DNA of 64,000 nt. Source: Aliivibrio sp. EL58. GTDB taxonomy: Bacteria; Pseudomonadota; Gammaproteobacteria; Enterobacterales; Vibrionaceae. The stretch covers positions 268 through 64,267 of the forward strand of contig NZ_OMPC01000011.1 of the NCBI RefSeq assembly GCF_900312675.1, given 5' to 3'. The notes below the pieces were generated by a model, which was not told the DNA's origin, did no database searches, and saw nothing but the letters and a program-made list of their open reading frames with translations. The position numbers and the translations under genes are program-made. The first letter of the stretch is position 1, and each line of letters opens with the position of its first letter. Positions 35,719 through 45,741 of the stretch are shown here, in pieces.

Positions 35719-35979
35719 ATGTATAGTGTCGAAGAGAAAGCACGAGTAAAGTGGGCTTGCCGTCGTGGGATGCTGGAATTAGATGTGGTAGTGATGCCAT
35801 TTTTTGACGAATGTTTTGAGGAGCTAACAGAAGCTGAACAGCAAAACTTTGTTTCATTATTAGAGTGCGATGATCCTGATTTATTTACATGGATCATGGG
35901 CCACGGACGCAGTGATAATCTTGCTCATGCATCTATGATTGATAAGATCGTTGAGCATAACCTCAGTAAGCTCCGTTAA
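35719..35979 (+). CDS. sdhE: FAD assembly factor SdhE (YgfY)
   Basis: An 86-aa helical protein required for covalent FAD attachment to succinate dehydrogenase and fumarate reductase flavoproteins. The signature ACRRGMLELDVVVMPFFDECF contains the RGxxE motif, and LLECDDPDLFTWIMG follows. E. coli SdhE has 88 aa. It is paired with a ygfX-type membrane protein downstream, as in E. coli. Confidence 0.93.
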   Translation: MYSVEEKARVKWACRRGMLELDVVVMPFFDECFEELTEAEQQNFVSLLECDDPDLFTWIMGHGRSDNLAHASMIDKIVEHNLSKLR

Positions 35980-36340
35980 GGTCACTCTTAACTTTTCATC
36001 TATCGCCTACCTTACATTGCATGGTTGTTATTTTTGCATTGGGTGGGTGATGGTATTGATGGATGCAATTCTATTTCCTCTGATCCCCCTCCTGTTTTAT
36101 TTTATACATCGACATATCACGTCTATTTATCACCAATTACTAGAACGACAAGGCGATTACACGTTTGTAAGAAAGCCTTCTGATTATCATCGAGATTGGA
36201 TTGTTACGCGTGTTTTTTGGGTGAGTAAAAATATAATCATTATTCATGCGCATAATGATTATGTAGGGCAGTATTTTTATCTATTTCAGGATTCGATGGG
36301 GATAAATGAACAGCATCAATTCAGTGTGCTTTTAAGATAG
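35939..36340 (+). CDS. ygfX: YgfX-like (CptA) membrane protein
   Basis: The open frame encodes up to 133 aa. The body has a membrane hairpin (IAYLTLHGCYFCIGWVMVLM then AILFPLIPLLFYFIH) and a small C-terminal domain with DWIVTRVFWVSKNIIIIH and YLFQDSMG, which fits the short YgfX/CptA proteins encoded after sdhE. No good start is visible. TTG at 35939 and 35951 lie inside sdhE, and the first ATG falls within the membrane segment. A start overlapping the end of sdhE is most likely. Family assignment rests on position and topology more than on sequence. Confidence 0.68.
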   Translation: MIRSLSITSVSSVKVTLNFSSIAYLTLHGCYFCIGWVMVLMDAILFPLIPLLFYFIHRHITSIYHQLLERQGDYTFVRKPSDYHRDWIVTRVFWVSKNIIIIHAHNDYVGQYFYLFQDSMGINEQHQFSVLLR

Positions 36341-36374
36341 ACCACACCCTAGCAATACGTAGAGTGTGGTATTT
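36341..36374. terminator. Possible terminator between ygfX and nadB
   Basis: ACCACAC pairs with GTGTGGT around a partly paired 16-nt interior (CTA/TAG). T-tracts are short on both strands, so terminator strength is doubtful. Confidence 0.45.
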
Positions 36375-36384
36375 AAAGAGATGA

Positions 36385-38004
36385 TTAGTTGAAGCTTTTA
36401 GGCGTTAGAATTGTTGGACCTGATTCTTCAAGTGCTTCAGGGTAATCTAGCGTGTAATGTAAACCACAGCTTTCTTTACGTTCCATCGCGCAACGTACCA
36501 TTAATTCAGATACATCAAGCAGGTTTCGCAGTTCGATCAAGTTATTAGAAACGCGGAAATTACTGTAGTAATCATGGGTTTCTTGTTTCAATAATTGAAT
36601 ACGACGAAGCGCGCGCTCTAAACGCTTATCAGTACGAACAATTCCCATGTAATCCCACATAAATAAACGCAATTCATGCCAGTTATGTTGAATCACAACT
36701 TCTTCATCAGAGCACTCAACCTGGCTTTCATCCCATGCAGGCAATGATGGTGGTAGCTCACGATTATTCATGTCTTTGATAATATTTTCTGCAGCAGACC
36801 ATGCATAAACAACGCATTCTAGCAGAGAGTTCGAAGCTAAACGGTTTGCGCCATGAAGACCCGTATAACTCACCTCCCCAATCGCAAATAAACCATCAAT
36901 ATCCGTTTGGCCTTGTTTATCAACCATAACACCACCGCAGGTATAGTGAGCAGCAGGCACGATTGGAATAGGCTCTTTAGTCATATCAATACCAAATGAA
37001 AGCAGTTTTTCATTAATGGTAGGGAAGTGATGGTGAATAAAGTCTTCTGGTTTATGGCTAATGTCTAAGTACATGCAATCAGCACCTAAACGTTTCATTT
37101 CAAAGTCGATAGCACGAGCCACGACATCACGAGGAGCAAGCTCACCACGATCATCAAAGTCAGGCATAAAACGTGTACCATCTGGACGACGTAGATAAGC
37201 GCCTTCACCGCGAAGAGCTTCTGTCATCAAGAAGTTACGTGCATCAGGATGGAATAGGCACGTAGGGTGAAATTGGTTGAATTCTAAGTTTGCTACACGA
37301 CAACCGGCACGCCAAGCCATCGCAATCCCATCACCTGAAGATACATCAGGGTTAGAAGTGTACTGGTAAACTTTAGAGGCGCCACCCGTTGCTAAAACCA
37401 CAAACTTAGCGCGAACGGTTTCAACATGTTCTGCATCACGGTTCCAAATATAAGCCCCAACGACTTTATCTGCTTCTCCACCCACTTTATCTTCTGTGAT
37501 TAAGTCGAGCGCATTGTGACGTTCAAAAATAGTGATGTTAGGGTGGTTTAGGACGTTGTCTTGTAGCGAATTTTGCATCGCTTTACCCGTAGCATCTGCG
37601 GCGTGCAGAATGCGGCGATGGCTATGACCACCTTCACGAGTTAAATGAAATTTTGGATCGGTAATGTCGGTTTCTTTTTCATCATCATGATCAAAAGGAA
37701 CTCCGCCATCAATTAACCATTGAACGCAATGCTTCGCATTTTCAGCAATAAAGGTGACAACATCTTTATCACAAATATGGGCACCTGCAATAAGGGTGTC
37801 ATCTACATGAGACTCTACGGTATCACTTTCATCAAATACGGCAGCAATGCCACCTTGAGCGTAGTAGGTAGAGCCTTCATTACGAGGGCCTTTACTTAAA
37901 ACGATCACCTTTCCATGTGGTGCGACTCTAAGTGCAAGTGAAAGACCAGCAGCACCACTGCCTATGACTAAAACGTCGCAACTGTGTTCATTGGTTATGT
38001 TCAT
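36385..38004 (-). CDS. nadB: L-aspartate oxidase
   Basis: A 539-aa flavoenzyme for the first step of NAD synthesis (aspartate to iminoaspartate), cytoplasmic. An FAD motif [19 protein letters not shown] opens the protein, [15 protein letters not shown] and [21 protein letters not shown] form the active-site region, and [23 protein letters not shown] is the second flavin motif. Length matches E. coli NadB (540). The start at 38004 is chosen because [20 protein letters not shown] lines up with E. coli; an upstream in-frame ATG at 38037 is less likely. It is divergent from rpoE, as in E. coli. Confidence 0.95.
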   Translation of the reverse strand: MNITNEHSCDVLVIGSGAAGLSLALRVAPHGKVIVLSKGPRNEGSTYYAQGGIAAVFDESDTVESHVDDTLIAGAHICDKDVVTFIAENAKHCVQWLIDGGVPFDHDDEKETDITDPKFHLTREGGHSHRRILHAADATGKAMQNSLQDNVLNHPNITIFERHNALDLITEDKVGGEADKVVGAYIWNRDAEHVETVRAKFVVLATGGASKVYQYTSNPDVSSGDGIAMAWRAGCRVANLEFNQFHPTCLFHPDARNFLMTEALRGEGAYLRRPDGTRFMPDFDDRGELAPRDVVARAIDFEMKRLGADCMYLDISHKPEDFIHHHFPTINEKLLSFGIDMTKEPIPIVPAAHYTCGGVMVDKQGQTDIDGLFAIGEVSYTGLHGANRLASNSLLECVVYAWSAAENIIKDMNNRELPPSLPAWDESQVECSDEEVVIQHNWHELRLFMWDYMGIVRTDKRLERALRRIQLLKQETHDYYSNFRVSNNLIELRNLLDVSELMVRCAMERKESCGLHYTLDYPEALEESGPTILTPKSFN

Positions 38005-38320
38005 ATATTCATCATTTTCCTGTGATAATCCGATCATTTTATCAGAATCTAGACAGCAGCGTCACATTTTGAGGTGGAATCTTAAATATCAAGAATAAAA
38101 AATAGAAAGTGAGAGGTTAAAACGAGGTAAAAATATCCTTAAATCAATCATTGAACTATTAAATTGATAAAAAAATGTAATAATAAAGGAACTTTCTAAA
38201 GATTAGAAACTCATACATAGTGCTCAAGTTAATCGTGGTATAGCTGATTTACTGTCAGTTATTTGCGTAATCTAAACTTTATGCGCATCTAAGAAGAATA
38301 ACATGGGAGTACCCGCTCCA
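38005..38320. promoter_or_regulatory. nadB / rpoE divergent region
   Basis: A 316-bp divergent region. It contains the sigma-E promoter of rpoE (38188-38215) and AT-rich sequence toward nadB. No clear nadB promoter or small gene was recognised. Confidence 0.5.
38188..38215 (+). promoter_or_regulatory. Sigma-E promoter of rpoE
   Basis: GGAACTT (38188-38194) is a perfect sigma-E -35, with TCATA (38211-38215) 16 bp downstream as -10. It implies autoregulation of rpoE-rseABC, as known in other gamma-proteobacteria. Confidence 0.85.
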
Positions 38321-38899
38321 ATGAGTGAGCAGTTAACAGATCAAGTTTTAATTGAGCGTGTTCAGCGTGGTGACAAGCAAGCCTTTAACCATTTGGTAAT
38401 TAAATACCAAAACAAAGTATGTAGTCTTGTTGCTCGTTATGTAAAAAACAGTGGTGATGTGCCAGATGTCGCGCAAGAAGCGTTTATTAAAGCGTATCGA
38501 GCGTTACCGACTTTTCGTGGTGACAGTGCATTTTACACCTGGTTGTATCGCATTGCAGTGAATACAGCAAAGAATTACCTTGTCGCTCAAGGACGCAGAC
38601 CGCCAGCATCGGATGTTGATGCCGAAGAAGCTGAATATTATGAAGGGGCTAGTGCACTAAAAGAAGTCACTAATCCAGAAAATTTATCATTAACTGAAGA
38701 ATTACGACAAATTGTATTTTCGACAATTGATGGTTTACCAGAAGATTTAAAAACAGCAATTACACTGCGAGAGCTAGAAGGCTTAAGTTATGAAGATATT
38801 GCTGCTGTAATGGAGTGTCCGGTTGGTACGGTTCGTTCGCGTATTTTCCGAGCTCGTGAAGTTGTTGAGAAAAAGATCCAACCGCTGATGCAGCGTTAA
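38321..38899 (+). CDS. rpoE: RNA polymerase sigma factor RpoE (sigma-E)
   Basis: A 192-aa ECF sigma factor for the envelope stress response. Region 2 includes SGDVPDVAQEAFIKAYRALP and FYTWLYRIAVNTAKNYL, and region 4 includes LRELEGLSYEDIAAVMECPV followed by GTVRSRIFRAREVVE. The start is the ATG at 38321 (MSEQLTDQ, as in E. coli); a second in-frame ATG at 38303 would add six residues and has AAGAAG upstream, so it cannot be excluded. It is first gene of rpoE-rseA-rseB-rseC. Confidence 0.97.
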   Translation: MSEQLTDQVLIERVQRGDKQAFNHLVIKYQNKVCSLVARYVKNSGDVPDVAQEAFIKAYRALPTFRGDSAFYTWLYRIAVNTAKNYLVAQGRRPPASDVDAEEAEYYEGASALKEVTNPENLSLTEELRQIVFSTIDGLPEDLKTAITLRELEGLSYEDIAAVMECPVGTVRSRIFRAREVVEKKIQPLMQR

Positions 38900-38929
38900 T
38901 TATTTTCCAACGGTCAAACGGTGAAGACA

Positions 38930-39547
38930 ATGACTGATAAAGAAAAAATTTCTGCGTTTATTGATAATGAAGAGATGGACAATGCGTTCATTGAATCGTT
39001 GTCGCGTGAAGAAAATACAGAAACCTGGAAAAATTACCATTTAATTGGTGATGTAATGAGAGGCGAAGCGCCAGAAGCTAAAGCGTGGGATATTTCCGCT
39101 AGTGTTGCGCTTGCTCTTGAGGATGAACCTGTTCATCAAATGAATGAGACTGTGACGGAGTTTATGCCTTCGCAGCCGACCCCTAATGAGGCAAAGAAAA
39201 CGTTGCCAAGTTGGTTAACTCAGTTTAGCCAAGTTGCGATGGCAGCATGCTTCTCATTAGTCGTTATTGTTGGTGTACAGCAATATAATGGGTCAGATTC
39301 GAGTATTATCCCATCAAGTGGAGATATTCAGGTCCTTGATACAATTCCATTTAGTGGAACGGCTGAGCCAGTAAGCTTAACTCGAGACTCTTTGGTTAAG
39401 AAAACATCAACAGAAGCAGATGTGATGGAGCAGCGTAAACGCATTAATGCGATGCTGCAAGATTATGAATTACAACTTCGCTTAAATGCTCACGATGGTT
39501 CTATTGATCGTAATTTATTAGAGACAAATACAACATTGGCAGAATAA
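38930..39547 (+). CDS. rseA: Anti-sigma-E factor RseA
   Basis: A 205-aa single-pass inner-membrane protein that holds sigma-E. The cytoplasmic N-terminal domain starts MTDKEKISAFIDNEE and includes WKNYHLIGDVMRG. The membrane segment is near residues 100-120 (VAMAACFSLVVIVGVQQY). The periplasmic part contains AEPVSLTR, whose Val-Ser matches the DegS cleavage site of E. coli RseA, and QRKRINAMLQDYELQLRLN for RseB contact. The ATG at 38930 is preferred over a GTG at 38921 by comparison. It overlaps rseB by one base. Confidence 0.94.
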   Translation: MTDKEKISAFIDNEEMDNAFIESLSREENTETWKNYHLIGDVMRGEAPEAKAWDISASVALALEDEPVHQMNETVTEFMPSQPTPNEAKKTLPSWLTQFSQVAMAACFSLVVIVGVQQYNGSDSSIIPSSGDIQVLDTIPFSGTAEPVSLTRDSLVKKTSTEADVMEQRKRINAMLQDYELQLRLNAHDGSIDRNLLETNTTLAE

Positions 39548-40524
39548 TGAAACGTATCCTGATCAGCTTTATCGCTTTGATCAGCTTCTTTCCAATAACA
39601 GCCTCAGCGGAAGAAACGCCTTCTGCTGAGGCTTTGTTGCATCAAATGGGAGAGGCGAGTCATAAACTAAATTATGAACTTTCTTATATTTTAGTTAAGA
39701 AAAATAGCATTGAACCTTTTATGTACCGTCATTCTCATACTGACAACATGACGTTATCTCACTTGGTCTATTTAAGTGGTTCGATGCGTGAAGTTATTCG
39801 CCGTAATGACGAAATTTCATATTTAGAGCAGGGCAGTAAACCTTTTTCAATACAATCTGAGTCCATTGTTGCTCCAATTATTCCTTTGTTGCATAAGGAT
39901 ATAATTCCCCTTAATAAATATTATGATTTTGTTTCAATGGGAAGAGCAAGAGAGGCGGGTTCACCTGCGCAAGTGATACGGATCGTGTCAAAGGATGGAA
40001 CGCGTTACTCTTACATCGTATGGATTGATGAGCGTAGTAACTTACCACTACGTACCGACCTAGTAAGCCGTGATGGTGACATCATTGAGCAATATCGCGT
40101 AGTGTCATATACCGTCAATGATCAAATTTCGGATTATATGAAGCAACGTTTAGGTGATGTTGAGTTACCTAAAGTGGTATCGCCATTACCGACAACGCAA
40201 GACCAAGCGATGTGGAGTGTTAGTTGGGTGCCAAATGGCTTTAAAGAGAGCGATTTCAAACGTTATCGTTTGGCTATGAATCAACGTTCAGTTGAGAGCC
40301 AAATGTATTCTGATGGCTTATTTAATTTTTCGGTCTATATTTCAGAAGCGGATAAACTTAGCCATGCAGAGCAATCGATCCAACAAGGCAGACGTTCGTT
40401 ATATAGTTATGTTCAAGGGGACTATGAAATTAGTGTCGTCGGGGATATTCCTGCGATAACGGCAAAACGTATTGCTAAATCTATTGTATTTCGTACTTCA
40501 GAAGTAGACAGCGAGGCGAAGTAA
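39547..40524 (+). CDS. rseB: Sigma-E regulatory protein RseB
   Basis: A 325-aa periplasmic protein with a signal peptide (MKRILISFIALISFFPITASA). RseB binds the periplasmic part of RseA and protects it from DegS until lipoprotein or LPS signals displace it. The N-terminal lipid-sensing domain includes ELSYILVKKNSIEPFMYRHS, and the C-terminal domain includes VSWVPNGFKESDFKRY and VVGDIPAITAKRIAKSI. The start codon overlaps the rseA stop (TAATG). Confidence 0.93.
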   Translation: MKRILISFIALISFFPITASAEETPSAEALLHQMGEASHKLNYELSYILVKKNSIEPFMYRHSHTDNMTLSHLVYLSGSMREVIRRNDEISYLEQGSKPFSIQSESIVAPIIPLLHKDIIPLNKYYDFVSMGRAREAGSPAQVIRIVSKDGTRYSYIVWIDERSNLPLRTDLVSRDGDIIEQYRVVSYTVNDQISDYMKQRLGDVELPKVVSPLPTTQDQAMWSVSWVPNGFKESDFKRYRLAMNQRSVESQMYSDGLFNFSVYISEADKLSHAEQSIQQGRRSLYSYVQGDYEISVVGDIPAITAKRIAKSIVFRTSEVDSEAK

Positions 40525-40529
40525 TTATA

Positions 40530-41015
40530 ATGATGACCGCATTAGCAACGGTACTTGAAATCCAAGATGATATAGTCGTTGTCGGCTGCCAGCAGAAGAG
40601 TAGCTGTAATCATTGTTCCTCTAAAGATTCCTGCGGTACCGGTATTGTATCAAAAGTGCTTCCGGGAAAAGTCCACCACTGGGCTTTTCATACAGATAAG
40701 AAACTAACGGTAGGGCAAATGGTTGAAATCGGATTGCCAGAAAAGAATTTACTGCAATCTGCCGCTATTGTTTATCTGGTACCGTTATTTTTTCTTCTGT
40801 TTGGTGCGCTATTTTCGGAGTGGCTAATCTCTCCATTAATTGGAATTGGTGAAATCACAACCATTACCATTTCAGCACTTTCAGCGTGGGGAGGATATTT
40901 TATTGCGAAACGCCTTTCTCATCGAATTGAACAGAACACAGAACAACAAGTTAGCCTCGTTCGTATCCTTGGTGAGCCGATTTCTGACACTATCTCAGTA
41001 AATGCTGCAGGATAA
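40530..41015 (+). CDS. rseC: Sigma-E regulatory / redox protein RseC
   Basis: A 161-aa inner-membrane protein of the RseC/MucC family. A Cys cluster at the N-terminus (CQQKSSCNHCSSKDSCGTG) is followed by two membrane segments (about residues 73-93 and 104-122) and a short cytoplasmic tail. In other species RseC/RnfB-linked proteins have redox roles, and its part in sigma-E control is minor. Two adjacent ATGs (40530 and 40533) exist. It is the last gene of the rpoE operon, 90 bp before lepA with no strong terminator between, so some readthrough is possible. Confidence 0.9.
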   Translation: MMTALATVLEIQDDIVVVGCQQKSSCNHCSSKDSCGTGIVSKVLPGKVHHWAFHTDKKLTVGQMVEIGLPEKNLLQSAAIVYLVPLFFLLFGALFSEWLISPLIGIGEITTITISALSAWGGYFIAKRLSHRIEQNTEQQVSLVRILGEPISDTISVNAAG

Positions 41016-41104
41016 GATAGCGACTTGCGAGGAAATTGGGTAGAATCCCATTACTTGATCTCACGATCCAATCCCATTAACTAATTGAGTTTGTCACGTC
41101 ATTC

Positions 41105-42898
41105 ATGAAGCATATTCGTAATTTTTCTATTATTGCCCATATCGATCACGGTAAATCAACACTATCTGACCGCCTAATCCAAGTTTGTGGTGGCCTGTCA
41201 GACCGTGAAATGGCAGCACAAGTTCTTGATTCAATGGATCTAGAACGTGAACGTGGTATTACCATTAAAGCCCAGAGTGTTACTCTAGACTATACGGCGA
41301 AAGACGGTGAAACCTATCAACTAAACTTCATCGATACACCAGGACACGTTGACTTCTCTTATGAAGTATCGCGTTCACTTGCCGCTTGTGAAGGCGCATT
41401 ATTGGTAGTCGATGCAGGTCAAGGTGTAGAAGCACAGACTTTAGCAAACTGTTACACCGCAATTGAAATGGATTTAGAAGTAGTTCCAATCTTAAATAAG
41501 ATTGATTTACCTGCGGCTGATCCAGAACGTGTTGCAGAAGAAATTGAAGAAATCGTAGGCATTGACGCGATGGAAGCAACGCGTTGTTCTGCAAAAACAG
41601 GCTTAGGTGTTGATGAAGTTCTTGAAACTATCGTTAAATCAATTCCAGCACCAGAAGGTGATCCTGAAGGCCCAACACAAGCCCTAATTATTGATTCATG
41701 GTTTGATAACTACTTAGGTGTTGTTTCTTTAGTTCGAGTTAAACATGGCTCACTTAAGAAAAATGACAAAATCAAAGTAATGAGCACAGGCCAAGTTTGG
41801 GGTATTGACCGCATTGGTATCTTTACACCAAAACAAATTGATACTGATGGATTAAATACCGGTGAAGTTGGCTGGGTTGTTTGTGGTATTAAAGACATCC
41901 TAGGCGCACCTGTAGGTGATACGCTAACACACGCTAAAGGCGGTTGTGAAGAACGCCTACCTGGTTTCAAAAAAGTGAAACCACAGGTATATGCAGGTCT
42001 GTTCCCAGTATCTTCTGATGATTACGAAAACTTCCGTGATGCATTAGGTAAGTTAAGTCTAAACGATGCATCGCTTTTCTATGAACCAGAAAGCTCTGCA
42101 GCACTTGGGTTTGGTTTCCGTTGTGGCTTCCTTGGAATGCTGCATATGGAGATTATTCAAGAGCGTTTAGAGCGTGAATATGATCTTGATCTAATCACAA
42201 CAGCACCGACAGTAGTTTATGAAGTAGTATTGAATAATGGTGATTTACTGTATGTAGATAGCCCATCAAAACTACCTGCTGTAAACGACTTAGAAGAAAT
42301 TCGTGAACCTATCGCTCGTTGTAATATTTTAGTTCCAGCTGAGTATTTAGGTAATGTAATTACGTTATGTGTTGAAAAACGTGGTATCCAAGTTGATATG
42401 GTTTATCACGGTAACCAAGTTGCACTGACGTATGATGTTCCTATGTCTGAAGTTGTTCTAGATTTCTTTGACCGTTTGAAATCAACCTCTCGTGGCTACG
42501 CGTCACTGGATTACAACTTCCAGCGTTATGAAGTATCTAACATGGTACGTGTAGATGTGTTAATCAATGGCGACAGAGTTGACGCACTAGCGATCATTAC
42601 TCACCATGAGAATGCACAAAGCCGTGGTCGTTTATTGGTTGAGAAGATGAAAGAATTCATCCCTCGTCAAATGTTTGATATTGCTATTCAAGCTGCGATT
42701 GGTGCTCACATTATTGCGCGTTCAACAGTGAAGCAATTACGTAAAAACGTAATCGCAAAATGTTACGGTGGTGATATCAGCCGTAAGAAAAAACTGTTGA
42801 AGAAGCAGAAAGAAGGTAAGAAACGTATGAAGCAGATTGGTAATGTTGAATTACCTCAAGAAGCTTTCCTTGCGATTCTTCATGTAGGTAAAGATTAG
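41105..42898 (+). CDS. lepA: Elongation factor 4 (LepA)
   Basis: A 597-aa translational GTPase acting on ribosomes (initiation and back-translocation have both been proposed). GTPase motifs are [14 protein letters not shown] (G1), RGITIKAQ (G2), [14 protein letters not shown] (G3) and [11 protein letters not shown] (G4). The C-terminal EF4-specific domain includes [20 protein letters not shown] and [20 protein letters not shown], rich in Lys. Length matches E. coli LepA (599). Confidence 0.97.
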   Translation: MKHIRNFSIIAHIDHGKSTLSDRLIQVCGGLSDREMAAQVLDSMDLERERGITIKAQSVTLDYTAKDGETYQLNFIDTPGHVDFSYEVSRSLAACEGALLVVDAGQGVEAQTLANCYTAIEMDLEVVPILNKIDLPAADPERVAEEIEEIVGIDAMEATRCSAKTGLGVDEVLETIVKSIPAPEGDPEGPTQALIIDSWFDNYLGVVSLVRVKHGSLKKNDKIKVMSTGQVWGIDRIGIFTPKQIDTDGLNTGEVGWVVCGIKDILGAPVGDTLTHAKGGCEERLPGFKKVKPQVYAGLFPVSSDDYENFRDALGKLSLNDASLFYEPESSAALGFGFRCGFLGMLHMEIIQERLEREYDLDLITTAPTVVYEVVLNNGDLLYVDSPSKLPAVNDLEEIREPIARCNILVPAEYLGNVITLCVEKRGIQVDMVYHGNQVALTYDVPMSEVVLDFFDRLKSTSRGYASLDYNFQRYEVSNMVRVDVLINGDRVDALAIITHHENAQSRGRLLVEKMKEFIPRQMFDIAIQAAIGAHIIARSTVKQLRKNVIAKCYGGDISRKKKLLKKQKEGKKRMKQIGNVELPQEAFLAILHVGKD

Positions 42899-42949
42899 TT
42901 TTTTATTTCTGATTATTCAGAGTGATATAAATTAAACTTTATTACAGCT

Positions 42950-42986
42950 CAAAGAAAGCGATGATCAATGGTCTTCGCTTTCTTTG
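42950..42986 (+). other. Hairpin between lepA and lepB
   Basis: CAAAGAAAGCGA pairs perfectly with TCGCTTTCTTTG around a 13-nt loop. Only a short T-rich tail (TTAT) follows, so it may be a weak terminator or an RNase processing site in the lepA-lepB-rnc-era region. Confidence 0.5.
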
Positions 42987-43016
42987 TTATTGCAACACTT
43001 AACTTAAGGGAATGAA

Positions 43017-43919
43017 ATGGCTAACACTTTTTCACTTATATTAGTTCTAGTAACACTATTTACGGGTGTTGTTTGGGCTATTGATAAATTCGTATGGGCA
43101 CCAAAGCGCAAACTAAAAATTGCAGCGGCAAGTGAGCAAGCGAATGGACAAGTTGATGAAGCAAGACTCGCAAAAGTTGCCCCACAACCTGCATGGATAG
43201 AGCAATCTGTTTCTATTTTTCCAGTGATTGGCCTTGTTTTAGTGTTGCGCTCATTTATTTATGAGCCGTTCCAGATCCCATCCGGTTCGATGATGCCGAC
43301 GCTTTTAGTCGGTGATTTTATCTTGGTCGAAAAATTCTCTTATGGAATTAAAGATCCAGTTTGGCGTTCACAACTTGTAGAGACGGGTAAGCCTGAGCGT
43401 GGTGATGTTGTTGTTTTTAAATATCCGCCACAGCCAAATATAGACTATATTAAACGTGTAGTCGGTAAACCAGGTGATACTGTTATTTACAGTTCTTCAA
43501 AACAGTTGTGTATTAAGCCAAAAGGCGAGAGCAAGTGTAATATTATCCCGTTAACGAACATGAAAGACAGTGAATTCATGCAAGATCGTACTAACTTAGT
43601 TCAATATACCGAGCAGTTAGCAAAAGAGACAACGCATGATATTTTGGTTAACCCTATGAGAGCTGATCGTGTATCTATGTACCAACCACGACCAGGTTAC
43701 AATGAATGGGTTGTACCAGAAGGTAACTACTTTGTGATGGGCGATAATCGTGACAACAGTGCCGACAGTCGTTATTGGGGTTTTGTTCCTGAAGCGAATT
43801 TAGTGGGTAAAGCGGTCGGGATCTGGATCAGCTTTGAATTTGAACGTGGTAGCGATAGTGTGCTGCCTTCCTTTATTCCTACTGGTGTGCGTTTTAACCG
43901 CATCGGTGGCATAGACTGA
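43017..43919 (+). CDS. lepB: Signal peptidase I
   Basis: A 300-aa inner-membrane peptidase that removes signal peptides. Two membrane segments (about residues 4-24 and 62-80) are followed by the periplasmic catalytic domain with Ser91 in IPSGSMMPTLLVGDF and Lys146 in YIKRVVGKPGD, the same numbers as in E. coli. The later box GDNRDNSADSRYWGFVP is near residue 240. It is the first gene of lepB-rnc-era. Confidence 0.97.
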   Translation: MANTFSLILVLVTLFTGVVWAIDKFVWAPKRKLKIAAASEQANGQVDEARLAKVAPQPAWIEQSVSIFPVIGLVLVLRSFIYEPFQIPSGSMMPTLLVGDFILVEKFSYGIKDPVWRSQLVETGKPERGDVVVFKYPPQPNIDYIKRVVGKPGDTVIYSSSKQLCIKPKGESKCNIIPLTNMKDSEFMQDRTNLVQYTEQLAKETTHDILVNPMRADRVSMYQPRPGYNEWVVPEGNYFVMGDNRDNSADSRYWGFVPEANLVGKAVGIWISFEFERGSDSVLPSFIPTGVRFNRIGGID

Positions 43920-43929
43920 TTGAAAGATT

Positions 43930-44601
43930 ATGAATTCTTCATTACAACGCTTAGAAAAGAAAATTGGCTATCAATTTAAAGATGAAAACTTTTTAAAATT
44001 AGCGTTAACACATCGTAGTGCAAACGGCACTCATAATGAACGCCTAGAATTTCTTGGTGATTCAATCTTGAGTTTTGTTATTGCTGATGAGTTGTATCAT
44101 CGATTCCCTAAAGTGGACGAAGGTGATATGAGTCGTATGCGTGCAACCTTAGTTCGTGGCCATACGTTAGCTGAACTAGGGCGTGAATTCCAGTTGGGTG
44201 ATTACCTATTTTTAGGCCCTGGTGAATTGAAAAGTGGTGGTTTCCGTCGTGATTCGATTTTAGCGGATGCGGTTGAAGCGATCATTGGTGGCATCTACCT
44301 AGATAGCGACACTGAAGTTATCCGTGGGATTATTTTGGCATGGTACAAGACTCGTTTAGATTCAATTGAACCTGGTGTATCACAAAAAGATCCAAAAACA
44401 CGTCTTCAAGAGTACCTACAAGGTCGTCGTAAGCCGTTACCAACGTACACAGTAACAAAGATTAAAGGTGAAGCTCATAATCAAGAGTTCACTATTGAAT
44501 GTATCGTAGCTGGCTTGGATGAGCCTGTTATCGGCAAAGGAAGTAGCCGCCGCAAGGCAGAACAGTCGGCTGCTGACATAGCATTAGGACAAGTAAACTA
44601 A
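43930..44601 (+). CDS. rnc: Ribonuclease III
   Basis: A 223-aa double-strand-specific RNase that processes rRNA precursors and structured mRNAs. The catalytic signature [20 protein letters not shown] is near residues 38-57, with further acidic residues in [18 protein letters not shown]-terminal dsRNA-binding domain starts [20 protein letters not shown] and ends in [18 protein letters not shown]. The stop overlaps the era start (TAATG). It is 10 bp after lepB. Confidence 0.97.
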   Translation: MNSSLQRLEKKIGYQFKDENFLKLALTHRSANGTHNERLEFLGDSILSFVIADELYHRFPKVDEGDMSRMRATLVRGHTLAELGREFQLGDYLFLGPGELKSGGFRRDSILADAVEAIIGGIYLDSDTEVIRGIILAWYKTRLDSIEPGVSQKDPKTRLQEYLQGRRKPLPTYTVTKIKGEAHNQEFTIECIVAGLDEPVIGKGSSRRKAEQSAADIALGQVN

Positions 44602-45566
44602 TGTCAGATGAAAAAGAATTTGATCTAGATGCGTACTTCTCATCAGAAGCTAAAACAGAATCTAGCGACAACCAACACTGTGGCTTTATTGCTATCGTTG
44701 GTCGCCCAAACGTAGGTAAGTCAACACTTCTAAACCAAATTTTGGGACAGAAGATTTCGATTACTTCACGTAAGCCTCAAACGACTCGTCACCGTATTAT
44801 GGGTGTTGATACGGATGGAGACTATCAAGCTATTTACGTTGATACTCCAGGTCTTCATATTGAAGAGAAACGTGCAATTAACCGCTTAATGAACCGTGCA
44901 GCAAGCTCATCATTGAGTGATGTTAACTTGGTTCTATTTTTGGTTGATGGTACTCACTGGACTCCTGATGATGAAATGGTATTGAACAAGCTGAGAAAAG
45001 CGGAGTTCCCTACGGTTTTATTAGTAAATAAAGTTGATAACGTTAAAGATAAAAATGACGTTATGCAGCATCTTCAAACCATGACTGAAAAAATGGACTT
45101 TGTAGATGTTGTACCAATCTCTGCAAAATCAGGTTCAAACGTTGATTTTGTGCAAAAGTTGGTTCGTCAGTATTTACCAAAAGCAGTACATCACTTCCCT
45201 GAAGAGTATGTAACTGATCGTTCTCAACGTTTCATGGCGTCTGAAATTATTCGTGAAAAGCTAATGCGTTTTACGGGTGAAGAATTGCCATATTCTGTTA
45301 CTGTTGAAATCGAACGTTTTGATTACAATCCTAAGATGGATGGCTTCCATATTAACGGTCTTATTCTTGTTGAGCGTTTAGGTCAAAAGAAAATGGTTGT
45401 TGGTAAGAATGGCGAGAAGATCAAGGTTATTGGTCGTGAAGCTCGTATTGATATGGAAGGCTTGTTTGACCGTAAAGTGTATTTAGAGCTTTGGGTTAAA
45501 GTTAAATCTGGTTGGGCTGATGATGAGCGAGCACTTCGTTCTCTAGGCTACATCGACGATTTATAA
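44601..45566 (+). CDS. era: GTPase Era
   Basis: A 321-aa GTPase that assists 16S rRNA maturation and 30S assembly. GTPase motifs are [20 protein letters not shown] (G1), [12 protein letters not shown] (G3), [11 protein letters not shown] (G4) and [12 protein letters not shown] (G5). The C-terminal KH domain includes [20 protein letters not shown]. The N-terminus is about 25 residues longer than the core, beginning [13 protein letters not shown]. It is coupled to rnc by a one-base overlap. Confidence 0.96.
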   Translation: MSDEKEFDLDAYFSSEAKTESSDNQHCGFIAIVGRPNVGKSTLLNQILGQKISITSRKPQTTRHRIMGVDTDGDYQAIYVDTPGLHIEEKRAINRLMNRAASSSLSDVNLVLFLVDGTHWTPDDEMVLNKLRKAEFPTVLLVNKVDNVKDKNDVMQHLQTMTEKMDFVDVVPISAKSGSNVDFVQKLVRQYLPKAVHHFPEEYVTDRSQRFMASEIIREKLMRFTGEELPYSVTVEIERFDYNPKMDGFHINGLILVERLGQKKMVVGKNGEKIKVIGREARIDMEGLFDRKVYLELWVKVKSGWADDERALRSLGYIDDL

Positions 45567-45602
45567 TTTCTAGAAACTAGAAACGATAAGATCTAGAACA
45601 AG

Positions 45603-45650
45603 ATCCCGAATAACTTAATCAAATTAATTTAAGTTGTTTGGGATTTTTTA
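45603..45650 (+). terminator. Terminator after era
   Basis: A long 16-bp stem (45603-45618 with 45629-45644; ATCCCGAATAACTTAA with TTAAGTTGTTTGGGAT, two G-U pairs) is followed by TTTTTT. It separates lepB-rnc-era from recO-pdxJ-acpS. Confidence 0.85.
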
Positions 45651-45741
45651 TTATAGCGAAATACATCTTTTATAGTATCTAGAAGCGAAGCGTTTATAGT
45701 TAGCGAAGCGCATAGTGCATACTTTTTTATAGGTAAGAAAC

